Below, piece after piece: positions 57,101 to 64,000 of a DNA stretch of 64,000 nt. Position 1 is the stretch's first letter. Each line of letters begins with the position of its first letter. Made by a program: the position numbers and the translations under genes. This DNA comes from Neopestalotiopsis rosae. Lineage: Eukaryota; Ascomycota; Sordariomycetes; Amphisphaeriales; Sporocadaceae. Location: NCBI GenBank assembly GCA_023078685.1, contig JALGAS010000004.1, positions 5,146,001-5,210,000 on the forward strand. Direction: 5' to 3'. The notes under the pieces were generated by a model. It ran no database searches. It saw only the letters and a list, made by a program, of their open reading frames with translations, and was not told the DNA's origin.

Positions 57101-57562
57101 CTCCAGGTCGACGTTCCGTAAGCGCTGCTCCAGAGCCCTGGTGAAATGGGCTATGATTTGTACAATCTCTGCCACAAAGGTTTCATCCGGCGTAATATTG
57201 GCGTACCATTTCTGGACAAACTCCTTTAAGATGACGGAGATGAGGGCGTAGAGCTGGAGGTCCACATCGTTGCGAGTAGTCAGAGGCGGGAGCAGCTCTT
57301 CGATTGGTGCTGGCGAGGACCTCCCCCTCTCCGCCAGATGTTTCGCGCAAAGCGTCCGACGAATGAAAGCGGCGGTGGCCTTGTCCGAGAGATAATCTGA
57401 CGATCTCCCACCGCGCCGTGCTATGGTCTGCGAAGTATTCGATCGAGATGGAGGCGAGGGTTTCCTCGCCAGGGGTGACTCTGCTGTTGCGCTCCAAGTC
57501 GCGGACGCTCTCAGTGTCGGACCCGGAGGCCCCAGAGGCGGGACTGCCGCAGCCGTCGCCAT
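54154..57562 (-). CDS. PXA-domain protein (sorting-nexin-associated)
   Basis: Three exons (57562-56930, 56886-56114, 54856-54154) give 702 aa. The PXA domain (about 55-255) starts LSDKATAAFIRRTLC, with PPLTTRNDVDLQLYALISVI and DETFVAEIVQIIAHFTRALE, and continues after a 43-nt intron into LLPTEDLENECLTSLVGQIFSE. Two hydrophobic segments lie near residues 290-350. The C-terminal part (HYIQTSVLDSDRLPPLL, AALFPNN) is also conserved in these fungal proteins. PXA domains accompany sorting nexins at endosomal membranes; this protein lacks a PX domain, as usual for the fungal subfamily. The second intron (54857-56113) is 1257 nt, twenty times the local norm, although its borders rejoin the frame exactly. 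The N-terminus is uncertain: another open frame upstream (57600-57790) looks protein-like, and a 5' exon may be missed. Confidence 0.82.
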
Positions 57563-58280
57563 GGCCGGATCTTGTTGTTTGTAGTGCTATTGGCGGGGCA
57601 TTGTAGGTGGGTAGGGTCCTGCTGCCGCGAAGCAGAGAGTCGCCGCTTCGTGGAAATAGCCAGGAGCTCCGTTTGCTCGTGTTGGGCGCAACGGGACTGT
57701 CGAGACACACGTTTGCGGTCAAGAGATGTAGTTGAAGGTTTGGGCCGGACAAGCTGCGACCTTGTTTGGTTTGATGTCATGTTATGCACGTTTGCGCATT
57801 TAGCGCGTAAACTACCTAACCGTGCATGCCTGCGAAGCTGCAGATAAGTGAGATCGCTGCCGCTCCCGCTGCCGTGCTTGCAGAAAGGCACGTGCGTCCT
57901 CCCAGCATATCAATATTGGCCGTGTATTCTTTTTGATTCAAAATATTTCTTGACGAATTTCTCGCCATAGCTGTGTTGTTATAGAGTAGTATGGTTTTCT
58001 ACAGCTTTACATGTAAACATCTTCCTATGCTACAGGGTATACACAGTATTGTACTGAGTGCGATTACCACTCCGTCTATCAGTCTATATCATGGTTTCAT
58101 ATCATACAATCCTTTGTGCCACGAGTTGGCTAATAAGACTTGAGATATAGTCTTGGCCCCGTTGGACCAGTTTTGAGACGAGTGAGACGATTTTTGACCG
58201 CAAGAATCTTCCAACTAGCGGCTTGGTGCATTGCTTTAGCCATAGCGACGGTTGGTAGCAGAAGTCGTGAACTTCGTCAT
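57563..58280. other. Promoter of the PXA gene and 3' flank of MSS51
   Basis: A 718-bp gene-free stretch. The 57580-57790 portion has an open minus-strand frame, rich in Arg, Ser and Gln, that may belong to the PXA gene's 5' end. The rest is AT-leaning with no structure seen. Confidence 0.45.
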
Positions 58281-59864
58281 TTATTCCTCGGATTCCTTGC
58301 GAGTAGCTTCGTATCTATTGCACATATGATTAGTTGGAGAATCTTCAAAGTTGGGTCAGGCTGTCTGCATCACGTACCTCTTTCCTCGGAATGCCCATGT
58401 ACCCCAGTTACCACAGGTGACATCCTGAGGGTCCATATCGTTCAGATCCCATCGTAAACTACGGAAGATGTTCTCCCCTGGCTCCATCAGGATGTCGAAC
58501 TCGCCCTTGCAAGTCTTGTTCACCCATTCAATGTCCCTCTCCATGTCAAATTGGGTGTATCCAGTGGCGATAATGGGCGCCTTTGTCTCAAGGAGGAGAG
58601 GGATGGTCTCTGCCCATTCGTGAGAGCTGGCAGGGTGACCCAAGCCAGGGTGGAAAAGGACGAAGCAGTCAAAGTACGGGTCGTACGGCTGGTAGTATCC
58701 CGTCTTGTGGATAGTGTGATAGTAGTCAACAATCGTGCTGATCTTCATCGACGGCCAAACGCGATCCTCGACAATAGCACCAAAGGGGTTCGAAGCCGTT
58801 CGTGGCGGCAGTGGGAACTCATCATCACGGTTTGCCATACTCTCAGGCCCAACAAAGATTAGATGGAACTTTCCTCTGGGGAACAGATGGGCCAGCTGTA
58901 CCCAGACATTACGGGGAAGGGAAGATTCCGCGCGAGCTCCCAGGATGAAAATTCTGACCGGGGGTGCCTCTGGTCGCAGACCACGGATGTCATCTCCACC
59001 TCCGGTCTTGGGAGGGTGCAAAGTGTAACGCAGAGCGCTGAAACTCTTGAGACCCTCGGTTGTAAGTCTGCCTCCTTGTCTAATGTTGTAAGGGCTGAGC
59101 TCGTGAAGAATGCTACCGACGGTAAGAGGGTAGGTCAGCAGTCTAGTCACCTGCCTCATGTTGCGGTCGTCATTGATGGCCTCAAATTGTCTCGTATACA
59201 AGAACGTGTCCCAGTTCGTCATGTTAACCACGGCTTCCTCCATTTGTGGCCCTGCATATTCGAACTCGGGAAAGAATCGCCCGGATCTCAAATCATGATC
59301 GTCCTCATTGATTTGTCGCAGTGTATCGCAGACTTGTAGATGTGCTTCGTAGTCCTCTGCCCAGTGCTGTTCGCTGCAATAGACGGGGACTCCACAGTCT
59401 GGACACTCGAAGTCTACATGCGCTGGTGGCTGGTTACCCATGTTTGCTGCCTTGTCCACATCATCGGCAGTAGCGGGGATCCGTGTTGGTCGGTGGTCTG
59501 GGTGAGGGCAATGCGCATGTTGCCTCATGAAGGCAGCTCGGCGACGTATTTCCGGAATGGGAGATTTGGTGTACGAATGGAACAAATCATCGGGACGGAG
59601 GACTGGCGGGCTCTGTCCTTCTCTCGGTGCTGACGGTGCCGAAGAGCCAAAAGAGACTCCCTCATCTTGTCCCTTCTTCTCCTTCTGCCCAAAGAGCGAG
59701 AAGGCCCTGGTGTTCTTGCCGGAGCTCGCGTCTGGGGACCTCTGCACCGGACGTTGCGATGCGACACGGGAGAAAGCTCTGGTTGACGTAGGTGCTCTGA
59801 GTCGCGAGGCTTGAGAGCACCTCCGGCACACAAAGGCAGCTGCCGACCTCATGGTTGGCTCCAT
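58281..59864 (-). CDS. MSS51: Mss51-like mitochondrial COX1 expression factor
   Basis: Two exons (59864-58378 and 58314-58281) give 506 aa. The second exon is only 34 nt; using it changes the end to GKRYEATRKESEE, the expected kind of C-terminus. Without it the frame would read into the intron. The N-terminus is Arg/Ser/Ala-rich with few acids (MRSAAAFVCRRCSQASRLRA), a mitochondrial targeting sequence. A Mss51-type zinc finger follows at about 119-179 (HCPHPDH, then FECPDCGVPVYCSEQHWAEDY and a final HLQVC). The long C-terminal domain carries family blocks such as TLHPPKT and WPSMKISTIVDYYHTIHKTG. Yeast Mss51 activates translation of COX1 mRNA and binds Cox1. The start at 59864 is the first ATG; 59852 is also possible. 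Confidence 0.92.
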
Positions 59865-60282
59865 CGAAGCAATTGACTGCCGACGATACTGACTTATTCT
59901 TGAAGAAAGACCAAGTCTGTTGCTCGTACGATCTGAAGCTCCGTCACCTCCGTCAATCTCGAGCCGCAAAAAGGTACCTAGCTAGGTACACCTCCCGCTA
60001 AGGTCCAGCATTATGGCGCGCCCCGAAATTTGTGGGGGATCAATGATTTTCCGCCTAGCATTGGGGGACTTGACCGGCTCGCGCGTCCTCCAATTGGGGG
60101 GTCGCTGACGAGGAGCTCCAGGTACAAAGTGGGCTTTTTGGTGCCTGCGAGCTCTGCTGAAATTTTGGAGCTTTCCTCTTCAACCACAATATGACTTGAA
60201 TTCCGTTCAACCCCAAAATTGCAAAACACAGCCTGTGCAACGCAACGAGAAGCTGCGCAAATCTGGCGCAAATTCTTTCAAG
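59865..60282. promoter_or_regulatory. Bidirectional promoter MSS51/RSE1
   Basis: 418 bp separate the two divergent start codons, so both genes must share it. It contains direct GC-rich stretches and CCAAT-like sequence (TCCAATTGG at 60089-60097). No other gene is seen. Confidence 0.6.
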
Positions 60283-63200
60283 ATGGCGGCGACCTCGAAC
60301 ATGTTTCTGTATTCCTTGACCATCCAGCCGCCGACCACCATCACGCAGGCTATCGTGGGACAGTTCAGTGGCACCAAGGAACAGCAGATCTTGACAGCTT
60401 CGGGGTCGCGTCTCACCTTGTCGCGTCCTGATCCGTCCCAGGGAAGGGTCACCACCCTCCTGTCGCAAGATGTTTTTGGCATCATCAGGTCAATTGCCGC
60501 CTTCCGTCTCGCTGGCAGCAGCAAGGGTAAGTTTACTCGTCCCCGTACATTTTTAGGCTTCACTTAGTGATTGTTGAAGCTGGCTTGATAGAAGCGGATT
60601 GAGGTCTGCCTTGGAGCACGTTTCATAAACGCAATTCCAAGGTCCGAAATACGATGCAACTCCTCTCTTGGACACTTGCTAACGTGTCTCGATGCAGACT
60701 ATGTTATTCTCGCGACAGATTCCGGAAGGATCACCATCGTCGAATACATGCCCCAGCAGAACAGATTTGTTCGTGACAAGCTTGAAACCTTTGGAAAGTC
60801 GGGCGTCCGAAGAGTGGTACCCGGGCAGTACCTGGCTTGTGACCCCAAGGGAAGAGCCTGCCTGATTGCAGCCGTCGAGAAGAACAAGCTGGTCTATGTC
60901 CTGAATCGAAACTCTCAGGCAGAGCTGACTATATCTTCTCCACTGGAAGCCCACAAGCCTGGAACTGTTGTGCTGTCCATGGTAGCATTGGACGTCGGCT
61001 ATGCCAACCCCGTATTCGCTGCTCTTGAGGTAGAGTATACCGAAGCCGATCAGGATCCCACTGGTGAGGCCGTCGCGGAGATTGAAACACAGCTCGTCTA
61101 CTATGAATTGGACCTCGGTCTCAACCATGTAGTACGCAAATGGAGTGAGCCCGTGGACTCAACCGCGTCCATACTTTTCCAGGTACCTGGCGGCAACGAT
61201 GGCCCCAGCGGTGTCCTGGTTTGCGGCGAAGAAAACATCACTTACCGTCATTCAAACCAAGAGGCATTCCGCGTGCCAGTCCCGAGACGGAAAGGCGCGA
61301 CTGAGGATCCTCAAAGGAAAAGGACCATTGTCTCCGGCGTCATGCACAAGCTCAAGGGCAGTGCCGGCGCTTTCTTCTTCCTTCTCCAGAGTGAAGATGG
61401 AGACCTCTTCAAGGTGACAATTGACATGGCTGAAGACGAAGCCGGAAAGCCTACGGGTGAGGTCCGCCGCCTGAAGATCAAATACTTCGACACGGTTCCT
61501 GTCTCGACGAGTCTCTGTATCCTGAAGAGCGGCTTCTTGTTTGTGGCTAGCGAGTTTGGCAATCATCACTTCTATCAATTTGAGAAGCTCGGCGATGATG
61601 ACGATGAACTGGAATTCTCCAGCGACGATTATCCAACAGACCCCAAGTTGTCATACACTCCGGCCTACTTCTACCCAAGGCCGGCTGACAATCTGAGTCT
61701 GGTTGAGAGCATCAATTCCATGAATCCGCTCATTGACTGCAAGGTGGCCAACTTGACAACGGATGATGCACCCCAGATCTATTCCATCTGTGGCAATGGT
61801 GCTCGTAGCACTTTCAGGACCCTGAAACACGGGTTAGAGGTCAACGAGATTGTCGCGTCCGAGCTGCCTGGCGTACCGTCAGCTGTGTGGACGACGAAGC
61901 TGAGCCAAGAAGATCAGTATGATGCTTACATCATCTTGTCCTTTAGCAATGGAACATTGGTGCTCAGTATCGGAGAGACGGTTGAGGAAGTCACCGACAC
62001 TGGGTTCTTGTCGAATGTGCCCACATTAGCTGTCCAGCAGCTGGGAGATGACGGTCTGATACAGGTCCATCCAAAGGGCATCCGTCACATCCGCAACGGA
62101 CGCGTCAACGAATGGTCTGCACCACAACATCGTTCAATTGTTGCTGCATCCACCAACTCGCGGCAAGTGGCTGTTGCTCTCAGCTCTGGTGAGATTGTCT
62201 ACTTCGAAATGGACTCTGACGGCTCCTTGGCAGAGTATGATGAGAAAAAGGAGATGTTCGGCACAGTCACCTGCCTCAGCTTGGGCGATGTACCTGAGGG
62301 TCGCTTGAGAAGTTCATTCTTGGCAGTGGGTTGCGATGACTGTACTGTCCGTGTACTCAGCCTGGACCCGGAATCAACGCTAGAGAGCAAGTCTGTGCAG
62401 GCCCTGACTGCTGCACCCACAGCCCTTTCCATAATGTCGATGCAAGACTCTGCGTCCGGCGGAACTACACTCTACCTTCACATTGGTCTGCATTCGGGAG
62501 TTTACCTGAGAACAGTGCTAGACGAGATTACAGGAGAGTTGACTGATACACGTCAAAAGTTCCTTGGTCCAAAGGCTGTCAAGCTCTTTCAGGTCTCTGT
62601 TCAAGGACAAACATGTGTCTTTGCTCTGAGTTCAAGAACCTGGTTGGGATATGCAGACCCAATCACGAAAGGTTTCATGATGACGCCTCTTGACTACGAC
62701 GATTTAGAATGGGGCTGGAACTTCAGCAGCGAACAATGTGAAGAGGGTATGGTTGGTATCCAAGGGCAAAATCTCAAGTAAGTTCATCCTGTTCAAACAT
62801 TCAAGCAAACCACTCCACGAGGATGATGAGAAATTGGGATCTTAAGCCAAGAGCTATGAGGATCACTTTTAATTACTTGTACCAATTGTTCCTACTGACT
62901 CACCTTCACACTACCATCTTTTCTTGCATAATCATGTGTAATGTCGATACTAATGGAGTGCTTCAGGATCTTTTCGATTGACAAACTGGACAACACCCTG
63001 CTTCAAGAGTCAATCCCTCTGACTTATACGCCTAAACACCTTGTTAAACATCCAGAACACCCCTACTTCTACACCATTGAATCTGAAAGCAACACCCTGC
63101 CTCCAGAGCTGAGGGCACAACTCTTAGCAGACCCTTCGAATGTCAACGGCGATGCACAGGTCTTACCACCTCAGGAATTTGGCTATCCTCGAGGTCGTGG

Positions 63201-64000
63201 AAGATGGGCATCTTGCATCAGCGTTGTTGATCCTCTCATAGAAAAGGCAGTTCTTCAGACCCTGGACCTGGGAGAAAATGAAGCTGCTGTTAGTGTGGCT
63301 ACAGTATCATTTGCCAGTCAAGACAACAAGACTTTCCTTGTCGTTGGAACTGGAAAGGATATGGTGCTCAGCCCGCGTCAGTTCAGTGCCGGCTTTATCC
63401 ATGTCTACAGCATCAGCGAGGATGGCAAGACGATTGAATTTATTCACAAGACCAAGGTTGAGGAGCCACCAATGGCACTGATTCAATTCCAAGGTCGACT
63501 CCTTGCCGGTATTGGCAAGACTATACGTGCCTATGACTTGGGTTTAAGGCAGCTTCTCCGAAAAGCACAGGCCGAGGTTGCACCACAGCTTATCGTTTCT
63601 CTCCAAACACAAGGCAGCCGCATCATCGTTGGCGATGTGCAGCAGAGTGTTACCTACGTCGTTTACAAGTATGAGAGCAACAAACTCATTCCATTTGCAG
63701 ATGATTCCATCAACCGATGGACCAACTGCACAACAATGGTGGACTATGAGTCTGTTGCAGGTGGTGACAAATTTGGCAACATTTGGATCGTTCGATGTCC
63801 TGAAAAGGCCAGTATCGAAGCTGACGAGGATGGTTCCGGCGCACACTTGCAACATGCCAGAGAGTATTTGCATGGAACTAACCACCGTGTCAGTCTCATG
63901 ACGCATTTCTACACACAAGATGTCCCTACCAGTATCAGCAAGACCAACCTTGTCGTCGGCGGGCAGGAGGTATTGTTATGGAGCGGTATTCAGGGCACTG
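60283..64000 (+). CDS. RSE1: Splicing factor 3b subunit 3 (Rse1/SF3B3), 5' part
   Basis: Exons 60283-60526, 60698-62777 and 62967 to beyond the window edge join in frame and give over 1100 residues here, so the gene is cut near its 3' end. The family start [20 protein letters not shown] is followed by [20 protein letters not shown] and the long run of beta-propeller blades of the MMS1_N/CPSF-A superfamily. RSE1/SF3B3 is a core SF3b subunit of the U2 snRNP that helps hold the branch site in the spliceosome. Sequence identity to known fungal Rse1 is evident throughout. The ATG at 60283 fits the conserved N-terminus; the first intron is 171 nt and the second 189 nt, longer than most in this window. 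Confidence 0.95.

Noticed and set aside
1..64000. CRISPR arrays, bacterial operons, ribosome binding sites
   Set aside because: The window is eukaryotic, with spliced genes. No regularly spaced direct repeats of CRISPR type were seen.

Overview
The window reads as nuclear DNA of a filamentous ascomycete (Pezizomycotina, most likely Sordariomycetes/Hypocreales). Genes are split by short introns, mostly 43-80 nt, with GT..AG ends and CTRAC/CTAAY branch sites. Several encoded families occur in this form mainly or only in filamentous fungi: Zn(II)2Cys6 regulators, 2EXR, DUF3074, DUF6594, PXA and LysM-WSC proteins. Upstream regions are CT-rich, and short AT-rich blocks look like repeat relics, possibly mutated by RIP. 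The species assignment is inference; no ribosomal or other marker gene is present.

Layout. 1-4212: 3' part of a THADA/Trm732-like tRNA-methylation partner (+). 4765-6931: DUF3074 START-like lipid-binding protein with a coiled-coil tail (-). 8641-23627: an accessory stretch bracketed by AT-rich blocks and ending at a tRNA-Ser(CGA). It carries a secreted type-B carboxylesterase and a Zn2Cys6 regulator (-), a 2EXR protein (+), a possible 131-aa membrane protein and a caspase-like (C14) peptidase (-), a divergent 92-aa SH3-like small protein (+), a DUF6594 membrane protein (+) and a LysM-WSC protein (-). 24376-26250: tail-to-tail polyprenol reductase (DFG10-like, +) and ALKBH6-like dioxygenase (-). 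29136-33713: a long ankyrin/coiled-coil Hos4-like protein of the Set3 histone-deacetylase complex (+). 33714-38646: gene-poor. 38647-40368: seven-exon DRG1/Rbg1 GTPase (+). 40369-50439: about 10 kb with no supportable gene. 50440-52235: CENP-B-type HTH DNA-binding protein (+) with a very long CT-rich upstream region. 54154-57562: PXA-domain protein (-) with one 1.26-kb intron. 58281-59864: Mss51-like mitochondrial factor (-). From 60283 to the edge: Rse1/SF3B3 splicing factor (+, partial), sharing a 418-bp divergent promoter with MSS51.

How the parts work together. Most of the window is conserved housekeeping: tRNA modification, glycosylation-lipid synthesis, chromatin, ribosome-associated GTPase, mitochondrial COX1 expression and splicing. 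The interesting part is the accessory stretch. A caspase-like protease there sits 25 bp upstream of a predicted small single-pass membrane protein on the same strand, and is divergent from a 92-aa SH3-like protein; a three-TM DUF6594 protein lies next to that. The arrangement resembles the protease-plus-small-effector layout of known fungal cell-death and allorecognition loci. This is a hypothesis from gene order and motifs, not a demonstrated system.

Coordinates of split genes are outer spans; exon borders are in the evidence. Intron borders were chosen by eye from splice signals, reading-frame continuity and known family sequence.
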